DNA of 64,000 nt from NORP240 sp942492445 (GTDB lineage Bacteria > Pseudomonadota > Gammaproteobacteria > Pseudomonadales > Pseudohongiellaceae), in contig CALOEW010000002.1 in assembly GCA_942492445.1 (NCBI GenBank), positions 102,799 through 166,798 of the forward strand, read 5' to 3'. Position 1 is the stretch's first letter. Each line of letters begins with the position of its first letter. Position numbers and translations under genes: made by a program. Shown here piece by piece: positions 17,418 to 26,782 of this stretch. Under the pieces are notes generated by a model. It ran no database searches. It had not been told where the DNA came from and saw only the letters and a list, made by a program, of their open reading frames with translations.

Positions 17418-19853
17418 TCAGAATGTGTTTGTTTTCAGAGTCTTGGAACTGTAGGTGTTACCAGCCAAGTGATTGATGATCATATCCGTGGTGGTCGGTG
17501 CTGTATTGAACAGGTGACCGTCGAGGGCATCGGATATGGCGCTTGCCAGGGCCGCTGCCGCAGCGCCCTGTGTGGGCTCGCCGATGCCGCGTGCACCCAC
17601 CGGGTTCTGCGGATCGGGGATGTTAACAGCAGCCATTTTGGTGTTCAGGGAAACATCCTTGTAGGTGGGAGGTTTGCTCTGATACAGGCCGACATTGGCT
17701 GGCAGGCCGTTCTGGGGGTCGTAGACATGGCGTTCAAGTGCGGCCAATCCCACGCCCCAGATGTAACCACCACGCATGGCGTTTTCAAAATTCTTGGGAT
17801 GCACCACGGTACCGCAGTCTGCGACCATTGCGTAGTCCAGAATTTGCCATTTGCCAGTCTCGACATCCAGTTCAATCTCACAGAAGCCTACCTGGAGCCC
17901 GGGGGGTTCACCCTGACCTGGGATGTTGTCCTTGGCGACTCCGATCAGGCCGGTACCCTGCAGACCTTGAACACTGCGCTGGGTAGTCGGGTTGATGTCA
18001 TCAGGATATTCCATACCGCTGTAGCTGCCGCCCATGGTGATTGCTCGCTGGGCTGCCTGGGCATAGGTCAATCCCTGACCGGGATTATTGCTCTGAAACA
18101 CGCGCTCGCCGCCGATTTCGTAATCATCCGGCGACCCACCCAGTTCAGCGGCGGCAATCTGCTTCAGCTTGGCAACGGCATCCTGGGCGGCAACCCAGTT
18201 GGCGCGGCTGTGCGTGAAGACAGTGTTACTGCCACCCTGGGGGGAACTGTGGGGCAGGTGGCGGTCGGTACGGCCGTTGTGTATTTCGCAGCTTTCCCAG
18301 GGCATCTGCAGAACTTCTGCTGCAACCCGGCTGGTTGCGGCATAGGAATAAGTTCCCAGATTGCCGACACCACTGTGGATATGCAGCTTGCCGTCCGGTG
18401 CAATCCGCATCAGACCATCGTAGCCACGACTACCGGCTCCATGAAAGCCGATGCCGACACCGACACCCCGAACCTTGCTGCCGTTGCGCCTGGGCTGGTT
18501 GATCTTGTCCTGCCAGCCGAACAGGCGTTCGCCCTGGTCCAGCGCCTCAGCAACGAAAGCGCTGGTCACCGGCCCGCGACCGCCGCCCTGGTAACCGTTG
18601 CTGTCGATGGCGTTGACCCGTCGGAATGCAATCCGGTCCATACCCAGTTCACGGGCGGCCTTGTCCATAATCGGCGCCAGTACAGCGGCCATTTCGTTCT
18701 GACCTGGGCCCCGCTGAGCTCCGCGGGGCGTGGTATTGGTATAAACCTCGATGCCGCGGAAGCGCATGGACTCCGGCTGAAAGCCCACTGTTACGTGCTG
18801 GGCTGAGGAATTGCCGCTGCCGCCGCCGTTGGCGCCGGCGTCGTTGACGATCACCAGATCGATTGCGGCAACCTTGCCGTCGGCCTTGGCGCCGACTTTT
18901 ATCCAGCCCTGCATGCCGGAGCGGGCGGAGCCGATATAAAACTCCTGCTCACGGGTGATTCGGGTCTGAACCGGGCGATTCAGCACGCGGGACAGGTTGC
19001 CGGTGATCACCATGTAGGGATAGGGGACGATCTTGGAACCGAAGCCGCCGCCGGTCGCTTCATTGATAAACACCAGGTTGGCCGGATCGATGTTGAGCAT
19101 TCCGGCGAGGAAGGGGTCGTTGAAGGACTGGCTCTGGGAACTGCCTGCAAAATAGCACTTGCCGTTCTCCCAGTAGGCCATACAGGTTCGGGACTCAAGT
19201 GAATGGTGCGGATACCCCATGGTGACGAAGGGTTCCTCGACAACCACGGCGCTTTCGGCAAAACCCGCTTCGATGTCACCGAATGCCCACTCCTGGGTGA
19301 AGTTGCCGCTGGCCGGTTCGCGACCTTCGCGAAGGGCGTCAATGGCTTCCTGAGGCCATTTGATGTCCTGAATCTGAGCGCCAAGGATGGGGGTTCCTTC
19401 AGGACCTTCCTCCTGGGTGCGCACCAGCACATTACCGTCCGGGTAGGCTGTCGGGCCACCAGGTGCAAGGCTCACCAGCGGATCCACCACGAAGTCACGA
19501 CGCTCGAAATCAATCCGGATTCGGGACAGGGCCGTTTCGGCTATCTCTTCTGTCACCGCGGCGACGGCCAGGATCGGTTGACCAACGAAAGTCACGTACT
19601 CGGACGCCAGGGCTGGATTGGCCGGTGGCTGCACCGGTGGCAGGTCGTCGGCGGTGATAATACCGACAACGCCGTCCATCCGCAGGGCCTCAGAGGCATC
19701 AATGCTGACGACGCGGCCACTGGGCATCGGGCTGGTGAGAATCCGCGCGAACAGCATGCCTTCGCGGCGGTGGTCTTCGGCGTACTTGATCTCACCTGTG
19801 ACTTTGCCAGCGACATCAGGCGGTGTGAAATCTTTTCCTATGTGCATACTCAT
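17418..19853 (-). CDS. molybdenum hydroxylase large (Moco) subunit
   Basis: An 811-residue catalytic subunit of the xanthine dehydrogenase / aldehyde oxidase family. The N-terminal domain (TGEIKYAEDHRREGMLFARI) is followed by cofactor-binding stretches such as NEATGGGFGSKI (about residue 260) and TTPRGAQRGPGQNEMA. The catalytic glutamate is in GARGIGEPTQGAAAAAL near the C-terminus. Its ATG overlaps the repaired stop codon of the iron-sulfur subunit gene (ATGA), so the two are coupled. It carries no signal of its own. It probably rides out with the Tat-tagged small subunit, as in PaoABC. The likely substrate class is aldehydes or N-heterocycles, and it cannot be told from sequence. Confidence 0.88.
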   Translation of the reverse strand: MSMHIGKDFTPPDVAGKVTGEIKYAEDHRREGMLFARILTSPMPSGRVVSIDASEALRMDGVVGIITADDLPPVQPPANPALASEYVTFVGQPILAVAAVTEEIAETALSRIRIDFERRDFVVDPLVSLAPGGPTAYPDGNVLVRTQEEGPEGTPILGAQIQDIKWPQEAIDALREGREPASGNFTQEWAFGDIEAGFAESAVVVEEPFVTMGYPHHSLESRTCMAYWENGKCYFAGSSQSQSFNDPFLAGMLNIDPANLVFINEATGGGFGSKIVPYPYMVITGNLSRVLNRPVQTRITREQEFYIGSARSGMQGWIKVGAKADGKVAAIDLVIVNDAGANGGGSGNSSAQHVTVGFQPESMRFRGIEVYTNTTPRGAQRGPGQNEMAAVLAPIMDKAARELGMDRIAFRRVNAIDSNGYQGGGRGPVTSAFVAEALDQGERLFGWQDKINQPRRNGSKVRGVGVGIGFHGAGSRGYDGLMRIAPDGKLHIHSGVGNLGTYSYAATSRVAAEVLQMPWESCEIHNGRTDRHLPHSSPQGGSNTVFTHSRANWVAAQDAVAKLKQIAAAELGGSPDDYEIGGERVFQSNNPGQGLTYAQAAQRAITMGGSYSGMEYPDDINPTTQRSVQGLQGTGLIGVAKDNIPGQGEPPGLQVGFCEIELDVETGKWQILDYAMVADCGTVVHPKNFENAMRGGYIWGVGLAALERHVYDPQNGLPANVGLYQSKPPTYKDVSLNTKMAAVNIPDPQNPVGARGIGEPTQGAAAAALASAISDALDGHLFNTAPTTTDMIINHLAGNTYSSKTLKTNTF

Positions 19854-20444
19854 ACTGGTTGCCCCGAGGCGCGCATCACGCCATTCAGATAGTGTTCATA
19901 GGCACCGCATCGACAAAGGTTGCCTGACATTGCGTGGATGACTTCTTCTCTGGTCGGACGCTGGATTGTTATCCCGCAGCAGGGCCACTGCCGACATCAC
20001 CTGACCCGGAGTACAGAAGCCGCACTGTGGCGAGTTCTCATCGATAAAGGCCTGCTGCACCGGGTGCAGCGTGCCATCGGCCGCCTTGATGCCCTCAATG
20101 GTGGTAACCTCGCGGTCGCGCATATTGGCGGTCAGCACTGAACAGGCGTAGTTGGGTACGCCGTCGATATGGACCGTGCAGGCGCCACATTCACCCCGAT
20201 TGCAACCGATTTTGGTGCCGGTCAGGTTCAGCTTGTAGCGAAGGGTGTAAGCAAGAGTTTCGGAAGGCATTATATCAACAGGCCTGGACCGCCCGTTTAC
20301 ATTTAGGTTTATCAAGCGCTCGGCGGTGTTCTGCCCCGACTGGGCATTCGCAAGGTAAAAACTGGCGCCGGTGGATGCTGCGGCGCCGGAGAAAATTACC
20401 CCCTTGATAAAACGTCTGCGTGTTAGTTTAGGATTCACTGACAT
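19850..20444 (-). CDS. Tat-exported [2Fe-2S] subunit, broken by a frameshift
   Basis: The reading frame begins with a Tat signal (TRRRFIKG). It carries the plant-type cluster GCNRGECGACTVHIDG and the first half of the second cluster (CGFCTPGQVMSAVALLRDN), then runs into unrelated residues. One extra base between 19945 and 19966 explains this. The other frame continues REEVIHAMSGNLCRCGAYEH to a stop at 19850-19852 that overlaps the next start. Corrected length is about 198 residues, normal for the family. Because both halves are well conserved and the stop/start overlap is restored, I think this is a sequencing error, not a dead gene. Confidence 0.85.
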
Positions 20445-20722
20445 TGCTCCGTTTCATTGTTTTGAGGAGTGGTCGCAGCCCTCTGGGGCCGTGACTCTGG
20501 GTAGCTTCGGCATTAGCAAATATACCTGATCCAGAGGCTACGATTTTCCACGCTAAAATGCAACCGAATGAAGGAGTTGAGGGTGAATAAAGGCCAGATA
20601 TTCCGGTCTGAACTGCAGTTTCACCGGGGAAAGTAATTGCATCCAGTCCGGTTTGACCTAAGTATAGTCCGGAGGCAAGGCAATACCCCCGCTTCGCATG
20701 TGGAAATAACGGTGAAGCTTTC

Positions 20723-23578
20723 TTAAGAACCGGCTCGGGACAGCTGTTTCTGGCCGAGAATTTTCTTCATGTAAAAGCCGGTGTGTGAGCCCCGCATTCC
20801 CGCAAGTTGTTCCGGTGTGCCCGTGGCGATGATTTCGCCGCCATTGCTGCCTCCTTCCGGGCCCAGATCGATAATCCAGTCGGAAGTTTTGATGACGTCG
20901 AGGTTGTGCTCGATGACAACGATAGTATTGCCTTGGTCCCGCAGGTGATGCAGTACTTTCAACAGCTGGCGGATGTCCTGGAAATGCAGGCCGGTGGTTG
21001 GCTCGTCGAGAATGTACAGGGTTTTTCCGGTATCGCGTTTGGACAGTTCCCGTGACAGCTTGACCCGCTGCGCCTCACCTCCGGACAGAGTGGTTGCGGC
21101 TTGTCCGAGGCAGATGTAGGACAGGCCCACGTCCATCAGGGTCTGTAACTTGCGGGCAATTGTGGGTACCGATTCGAAAAATTCGGCGGCGTCCTCGATG
21201 GTCATGTCCAGCACTTCGCTGATGTTTCTGCCCTTGTAGGTCACTTCGAGTGTTTCCCGATTATAGCGCTTGCCGTGGCAGACATCGCAGGACACGTAAA
21301 TGTCCGGGAGGAAGTGCATCTCCACTTTGACCACGCCATCGCCCTGGCAGGCTTCGCAGCGCCCGCCCTTGACATTGAAGCTGAAGCGCCCGGGCTTGTA
21401 GCCGCGAGCCCTGGCTTCCTGGGTGCCGGCAAAAAGTTCACGAACCGGTGTGAAGATGCCCGTGTAGGTTGCCGGATTGGATCGAGGCGTCCGCCCGATC
21501 GGACTCTGGTCAATATCGACCACCTTGTCCAGCAGCTCCAGGCCCAGGATCTCGTCGAAAGGTGCCGCGTTGAGTGAAGTCGCCTTGTTCAGGCGGGTTG
21601 CCGCAATCGGATACAGGGTGCTGTTGATCAGGGTCGACTTGCCCGAGCCCGACACTCCGGTCACGCAGGTAAAGAGGCCAACCGGTACGTCCAGATTAAT
21701 GTTCTTTAAATTATTACCCCTGGCGCCTTTCAGTGTGAGAAGTCGTTTCCTGTCAACAGGAACCCGTTTTTCGGGTACCGCGATTACCTCTTTTCCGGAC
21801 AGAAATTTACCGGTCAGTGATTCTCCGGCCTTCATGATGTCACGCAGTGAGCCTTCGGCGACGATGCGACCGCCATGGACTCCGGCGCCAGGGCCGATAT
21901 CGATGATGTGGTCGGCGCTGCGGATTGCTTCTTCATCGTGTTCGACAACGATCACCGTGTTGCCAAGGTCGCGAAGATGGAACAGCGTATTGAGCAACCG
22001 GTCGTTGTCCCGCTGATGCAGCCCGATAGACGGTTCATCCAGAATGTACATTACCCCGACCAGGCCCGCTCCGATCTGGCTGGCCAGACGGATACGCTGG
22101 GCTTCACCACCCGAAAGTGTATCGGCGCTGCGGCTCAGGGTCAGGTAGTTGAGACCCACATCCACGAGGAATTGCAGTCGGGCCTGCAGTTCCTTGAGAA
22201 TCTTCTCCGCGATTCGCGCCTGCTTGCCCTGAAGTTTCAGGCCATTGAAATAGGCTGCCGACTGGGCCACGGTCATCTCGGTTATCGTGGGCAGATTGCG
22301 ACCCTTGACGAACACGTGGCGGGCATCCTTTCGCAACCGGGTGCCCTGACAATCCGGGCAGGCCTGGGAGCTCAGGTATTTGGTCAGTTCCTCCCTGACC
22401 ATGGTTGATTCTGTTTCGCGGTAACGGCGTTCCATGTTGGGCAGAATACCTTCGAAGGGATGACTGCGGGTCACCCTGTCGCCACGATCATTGATGAAGG
22501 TAAAGTCTATGCTTTCACCGCCGCTGCCGTGCAGAATGACATTGCGGTATTTCTTCGTCAGCTTTTCGAAGGGCTTTTCTAGCTGGAAGCCAAAGTGGTC
22601 GGCCAGGGAGTTAAGCATCTGAAAGTAATACATATTTCGGCGGTCCCAGCCACGGATAGCCCCTTCGGCCAGTGACAGGCCGGGATTCACGACAATACGT
22701 TGTTCGTCAAAGTACTGCTTCATGCCCAGGCCGTCGCAGCTGGTGCAGGCACCGGCCGGGTTGTTGAAAGAGAACAGCCGGGGTTCCAGTTCACTGATGC
22801 TGTGTCCGCATTGTGGGCAGGCGAACAGCGAGGAAAATATCAGGTCCGGCCTGTCCACTTTGCTGTCCATGAAACTGACCAGGGCCAGGCCATGCGCCAA
22901 TTGCAGAGCGGTTTCAAAACTCTCGGCCAGGCGCTGCTCGATGCCCTGCTTCACCTTGACCCGGTCAACCACCACTTCGATGGTGTGTTTTCGGTTCTTC
23001 TCCAGTTCGGGAGGGAATTCGATTTCGCACACCAGCCCGTCTACCCTGGCACGAATAAACCCGCTGCTTTTCAGTTCACTGAATACGTGCAGGTGTTCCC
23101 CCTTGCGGTTGCGAATTATGGGTGCCAGAACCATGACGCGGCTGTCTTCGGGCAATGCCATGACCTGATCCACCATCTGGCTGACGGTCTGTGCCTCCAG
23201 CTTGAGGCCGTGGTCGGGGCAGTGGGGCTCGCCCACCCTGGCAAACAGCAGCCGCAGGTAATCATAGATCTCGGTGATGGTCCCGACCGTGGAACGGGGG
23301 TTGTGGGAAGTGGATTTCTGCTCGATGGAAATAGCCGGCGACAGACCTTCGATATGGTCGATATCGGGTTTCTCCATCATGGACAGGAATTGACGGGCAT
23401 AGGTGGAGAGCGATTCCACGTAGCGTCTCTGACCTTCGGCGTACAAGGTATCGAATGCCAGGGAGGACTTGCCCGACCCCGACAGGCCGGTGATCACCAC
23501 CAGCTTGTCACGGGGAATGGTGATATTGATATTTTTGAGATTGTGGGTGCGTGCACCCCTGACGACTATTTTGTCCAT
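20723..23578 (-). CDS. uvrA: excinuclease ABC subunit A
   Basis: A 951-residue DNA damage sensor of nucleotide excision repair, which loads UvrB at lesions. ATP sites are GLSGSGKSSLAFDT near residue 32 and GVSGSGKSTLINSTL near 644. The ABC signatures (LSGGEAQRIRLA and LSGGEAQRVKLS) and Walker B motifs (YILDEPSIGLH and YILDEPTTGLH) are intact. Zinc-binding CXXC pairs appear in CPQCGHS and CTSC, and in CEACQG and CDVCHG. The ATG at 23578 is preferred to a TTG one codon earlier. It is divergent from ssb, the classic gammaproteobacterial arrangement. I found no clear LexA box between them. Confidence 0.97.
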   Translation of the reverse strand: MDKIVVRGARTHNLKNINITIPRDKLVVITGLSGSGKSSLAFDTLYAEGQRRYVESLSTYARQFLSMMEKPDIDHIEGLSPAISIEQKSTSHNPRSTVGTITEIYDYLRLLFARVGEPHCPDHGLKLEAQTVSQMVDQVMALPEDSRVMVLAPIIRNRKGEHLHVFSELKSSGFIRARVDGLVCEIEFPPELEKNRKHTIEVVVDRVKVKQGIEQRLAESFETALQLAHGLALVSFMDSKVDRPDLIFSSLFACPQCGHSISELEPRLFSFNNPAGACTSCDGLGMKQYFDEQRIVVNPGLSLAEGAIRGWDRRNMYYFQMLNSLADHFGFQLEKPFEKLTKKYRNVILHGSGGESIDFTFINDRGDRVTRSHPFEGILPNMERRYRETESTMVREELTKYLSSQACPDCQGTRLRKDARHVFVKGRNLPTITEMTVAQSAAYFNGLKLQGKQARIAEKILKELQARLQFLVDVGLNYLTLSRSADTLSGGEAQRIRLASQIGAGLVGVMYILDEPSIGLHQRDNDRLLNTLFHLRDLGNTVIVVEHDEEAIRSADHIIDIGPGAGVHGGRIVAEGSLRDIMKAGESLTGKFLSGKEVIAVPEKRVPVDRKRLLTLKGARGNNLKNINLDVPVGLFTCVTGVSGSGKSTLINSTLYPIAATRLNKATSLNAAPFDEILGLELLDKVVDIDQSPIGRTPRSNPATYTGIFTPVRELFAGTQEARARGYKPGRFSFNVKGGRCEACQGDGVVKVEMHFLPDIYVSCDVCHGKRYNRETLEVTYKGRNISEVLDMTIEDAAEFFESVPTIARKLQTLMDVGLSYICLGQAATTLSGGEAQRVKLSRELSKRDTGKTLYILDEPTTGLHFQDIRQLLKVLHHLRDQGNTIVVIEHNLDVIKTSDWIIDLGPEGGSNGGEIIATGTPEQLAGMRGSHTGFYMKKILGQKQLSRAGS

Positions 23579-23878
23579 CAATTGCCTGGCTGCGCTGGGT
23601 TGTATACAAACCGCCCATTATCCGAAGAATTGGTTGTGCGAGTAAAGCTGTGCCTGCTCCCGGTGGCAAATCAGTTCCGGCCTGCTGTTGGATCCGGTGG
23701 TCCGGCCGAGGATACGCCGGTGCCTTCCGGGCAGAGGTCCCGTGCGCCCGCTCACCCCGGTCGATTTTCCGATCCTGGTTGTCCGGAGTTTCTTAATGTT
23801 CCGATTTATTTCTATTACCAGTCTCTTGGTATAGACTTACTCCACGTTAATCCGGTAATAATCAGACGGGAGGTCGAG

Positions 23879-24337
23879 GTGGCAAGTCGTGGGATAAACA
23901 AGGTGATACTGGTCGGCAATGTGGGCGGCGACCCGGAAGTGCGATACATGCCCAGCGGCAGTGCCGTGGTGAACCTGACCCTGGCCACATCAGAGACCTG
24001 GAAAGACAAGAATACCGGTGACAACGTTGAAAAGACCGAGTGGCACCGGGTCGTGTTTTTCAATCGTCTTGCCGAGATAGTCGGGGAGTACGTACGCAAG
24101 GGGTCGAAGTTGTATGTTGAGGGCAGGCTGCAGACCCGCTCCTGGGAGCAGGACGGTGTCAAGCGTTACGCAACGGAAATCGTTGCCAACGAGATGCAGA
24201 TGCTGGATTCCCGTGGTGCCGGCCAGGGAAGTTCAGACTTCGGGCAACAGGCCTCGTCAGCACAATCGTCATCCCGACCCGAGTCGGAACAGGCGCCGGC
24301 AAACTTCGACAATTTCGACGACGACATCCCTTTTTAG
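23879..24337 (+). CDS. ssb: single-stranded DNA-binding protein
   Basis: A 152-residue protein starting at GTG 23879 with gggagg eight bases upstream. That start gives the usual opening MASRGINKVILVGNVGGDPE. A much longer in-frame extension upstream is antisense to uvrA and is not credible. The OB fold covers residues 1-110 (TEWHRVVFFNRLAEI, YVEGRLQTRSW), then a Ser/Gln-rich linker, then the canonical acidic tip DDDIPF that recruits repair and replication proteins. Its stop codon TAG is also the first three bases of a module C repeat end. Confidence 0.96.
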   Translation: MASRGINKVILVGNVGGDPEVRYMPSGSAVVNLTLATSETWKDKNTGDNVEKTEWHRVVFFNRLAEIVGEYVRKGSKLYVEGRLQTRSWEQDGVKRYATEIVANEMQMLDSRGAGQGSSDFGQQASSAQSSSRPESEQAPANFDNFDDDIPF

Positions 24338-24372
24338 GGAACCTCTGATATAAGTCCCTGGCAGGACTTCTC
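24335..24372. repeat. module C repeat end at the ssb stop codon
   Basis: TAGGGAACCTCTGATATAAG matches the left end of the 3191-3401 element except for an extra TA. The ssb stop codon coincides with its first three bases. No right end is recognisable before the next gene at 24566. Confidence 0.55.
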
Positions 24373-24565
24373 ACCGACCAGGCTGCCGGCAGCTCCCACT
24401 TGATGCACTGCACAGATGGCTTTTTGATGCAGGCCAACGGCGCAGCCTGTTCCGGGTCTGCGATGAAGCGGCTGTGGGGGCTCCGAAGTTGGCGTGCTGG
24501 GCGTTGCTATCGCACAGCGTTTGCTTCCGCGGTATCTGGCGTGAATATTGTGGAGAACATTCGAA

Positions 24566-25531
24566 TTGAAGCTGTTGATTGCGGGCGCCGAATCACCCAC
24601 CGGGCAGGAACTGCTGGAGTTGCTGAGGCAACAGGGTGTGAATTTTGTCCTGGTGCCCGACAGCCTGCTGTCGGCTGGCGACAACGCAGGTCTTGATCGA
24701 CTGGTCGGTGCCAGCAGGGCGGACCAGCTCGTCAATTTACACACTTTCAGGCCATTTTCACAACTGGCCCTGAACGATGCTGAAACCGCCAGACAGGACT
24801 GCGCCTCTATTCAAAGAGATCAAGCGGGGCTTCTGGCCAGTCACTGTGACCATCATGATGTCCCCATGCTGCATCTTTCCAGCTGTTATGTCTTCGATGG
24901 TGAAAAACGGCTCGGTTACAACGAGCAGGACGATACCAGCCCGGTCGGAGTCTACGGGACCACCGCGCTGCAGGGCGAGCGCGCCGTGCAGAAGCTGGCC
25001 AGCCACGTGATCCTTCGCATTGGCTGGCCATTCGGGCGGCGGCAATATAATGTCATCGAGTCCTGGTTGCGATCATGTAAGCAGCAGAAGGGAAATCTGG
25101 AAGTCCTGCAGCGCCGCTTCAGCCCGACGCCAAACGAGGATGTTGCCAGGGTGGTGCTGGCCATTTGCCGCCAGGTGGATTGCGATGCCAGCGTCTGGGG
25201 AACCTACCATTATTGCGGTCTGGAAACGAAAAAAGAAATAGAGTTTGTGCAACAGGTATTCAAGTATGCCTCTCAGCATGACGAACAGATCTATCAGTTC
25301 CTCGACAACTTCACCATGACGGAAGGTGCTCCTGCTGCCCCTGAGGTTGCCAATTCCACTTTGTCCAGTAAAAAAATCTTTGATACTTTCGGCATCAAAC
25401 AGCGTTCCTGGCACGGCAGCCTGCAGTCAACCATCAAAGCCATTTATCAGGGAGCAGAGCGATCTGGTCCGGAATCAGGCAGGGAGAGTCGACTGAAAAT
25501 ACCGGACACCGATTCCAGGGGTTTGCATTGA
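24566..25531 (+). CDS. RmlD-like NAD-binding fold protein, probably not a reductase
   Basis: A 321-residue protein of the dTDP-4-dehydrorhamnose reductase family. TTG at 24566 is taken as the start because ggaga lies about ten bases upstream and the fold begins at once (KLLIAGAESPTGQELLELL). Typical sequence follows: LHLSSCYVFDG, YNEQDDTSPVGVYG, ILRIGWPFG and YHYCG. Two key features are altered: the glycine motif reads GAESPTG, and the YXXXK pair reads YGTTA, so the catalytic lysine is missing. It may be a binding or regulatory protein, as MAT2B is in animals. It is followed closely by moeA, with a 13-base gap. Confidence 0.7.
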   Translation: MKLLIAGAESPTGQELLELLRQQGVNFVLVPDSLLSAGDNAGLDRLVGASRADQLVNLHTFRPFSQLALNDAETARQDCASIQRDQAGLLASHCDHHDVPMLHLSSCYVFDGEKRLGYNEQDDTSPVGVYGTTALQGERAVQKLASHVILRIGWPFGRRQYNVIESWLRSCKQQKGNLEVLQRRFSPTPNEDVARVVLAICRQVDCDASVWGTYHYCGLETKKEIEFVQQVFKYASQHDEQIYQFLDNFTMTEGAPAAPEVANSTLSSKKIFDTFGIKQRSWHGSLQSTIKAIYQGAERSGPESGRESRLKIPDTDSRGLH

Positions 25532-25544
25532 CGAAAGTGCGAAA

Positions 25545-26759
25545 ATGAATACCCGGCTGACTCCACTGCAGGATGCGCTCACCCGCCTGATGGCAGAACT
25601 GCCCGTCATGGCTGGCAGGGAATCCATTGACCTCGCGAAAGCCGACGGACGGGTCCTGGCTGACGATCTGCGTGCAACAGTGGACGTGCCCGCCTCTGAC
25701 AACAGCGCCATGGATGGTTACGCCGTGAATACAGAAGCGCTGAGGGAAGTACCGGTGACATTGACGGTCAGCCAGCGCATACCCGCTGGCTTTGCGGGAA
25801 GTCCGCTGCAGCCGGGAACAGCCGCCCGGATTTTCACCGGGGCGCCGCTGCCGGAGGGAGCTGATGCGGTTGTGATGCAGGAGAACACGCTGCTGGAGGG
25901 CCGGACTGTTACAGTTCTGCAGGCGGTGGAAGCCGGAGAAAACGTGCGTTCGCGAGGCGATGACATACCTCGGGAAGCGCTGCTGTTCAAGGCGGGGCAC
26001 CGGGTCCAGGAACGGGACATGCATATTCTCGCTTCCTGCGGATTCGCCAGGGTCGAGGTGAATAAATTGCTCAAGGTAGCCTTGCTGACGACTGGTGACG
26101 AACTGGTGCGACCTGGCACCACGTTGCTTCCCGGGCAGATTTACAACTCCAATTACTACGTGTTGTCGGCATTGCTTGGCAGGCTGGGTGTTCGAATCAT
26201 AGACCTGGGAACGGTCGGTGACGAACTGGAGGCTACCAGGGCAAAACTCGAACAGGCCGCTGCAGAGGCGGATTGCATTGTCAGCAGTGGTGGGGTTTCG
26301 GTTGGAGAAGAGGATCATGTCAAGACTGCCGTGCAACAGCTTGGGCAGATTGATCTTTGGAAGCTTGCGGTAAAGCCGGGCAAGCCGTTTGCCTGGGGCA
26401 ACGTGAATCGCAAGCCCTTCTTCGGGTTGCCCGGAAATCCGGTGTCTGCCTTCGTCACATTCGTACTTCTGGTGCGTCCGGCTCTGCTGCGCCTGATGGG
26501 CGCCAGGGAACACAAGTCGCTCAGCTTCTATTTGCCGGTGGCGTTCAGCGCCGGCATCGGAGAGCGCCAGGAATATCTTCGGGTCAACGCCGTCGGCGGT
26601 GGAAACAGCGGGCAATGCCTGCAGATCTGTGACAATCAGAGTTCAGGTGCCGGCTCGTCTTTGAGTCAGGCGGATGGACTTGCAGTATTGCCGCCGTTTA
26701 CATCTGTAAATCAGGGGGATATGCTGGAATTCATTCCATTCACCGAGTTGACTGGTTAG
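25545..26759 (+). CDS. moeA: molybdopterin molybdotransferase
   Basis: A 404-residue enzyme that inserts molybdate into adenylylated molybdopterin, the last common step of cofactor synthesis. Family motifs are intact: DNSAMDGYAV (about residue 50), FTGAPLPEGADAVVMQE, LLTTGDELV, SGGVSVGEEDHVK, KPGKPFAWG and GLPGNPVSAFVTF, with a C-terminal beta domain after residue 330. The start is ATG 25545. It would supply the cofactor for the SoxC-like and Pao-like enzymes encoded in the same window, though no other moa or moe gene is present. Confidence 0.95.
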   Translation: MNTRLTPLQDALTRLMAELPVMAGRESIDLAKADGRVLADDLRATVDVPASDNSAMDGYAVNTEALREVPVTLTVSQRIPAGFAGSPLQPGTAARIFTGAPLPEGADAVVMQENTLLEGRTVTVLQAVEAGENVRSRGDDIPREALLFKAGHRVQERDMHILASCGFARVEVNKLLKVALLTTGDELVRPGTTLLPGQIYNSNYYVLSALLGRLGVRIIDLGTVGDELEATRAKLEQAAAEADCIVSSGGVSVGEEDHVKTAVQQLGQIDLWKLAVKPGKPFAWGNVNRKPFFGLPGNPVSAFVTFVLLVRPALLRLMGAREHKSLSFYLPVAFSAGIGERQEYLRVNAVGGGNSGQCLQICDNQSSGAGSSLSQADGLAVLPPFTSVNQGDMLEFIPFTELTG

Positions 26760-26782
26760 AGTGCCTGAAAGGTTTCTCAGTG

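Noticed and set aside
17469..18806. 445-residue frame opposite the Moco subunit gene
   Set aside because: Antisense shadow. Repetitive Val/Gly/Cys composition and no family features.
22700..23878. Long open frame upstream of and in frame with ssb
   Set aside because: It is antisense to uvrA, His/Gln-rich and unlike any SSB. The GTG at 23879 with a good ribosome site gives the canonical SSB start.
23579..23878. LexA box between uvrA and ssb
   Set aside because: Expected from E. coli, but no CTG-N10-CAG with an A/T-rich centre is evident.
25434..26615. 393-residue frame opposite moeA
   Set aside because: Antisense shadow of a strongly supported gene.
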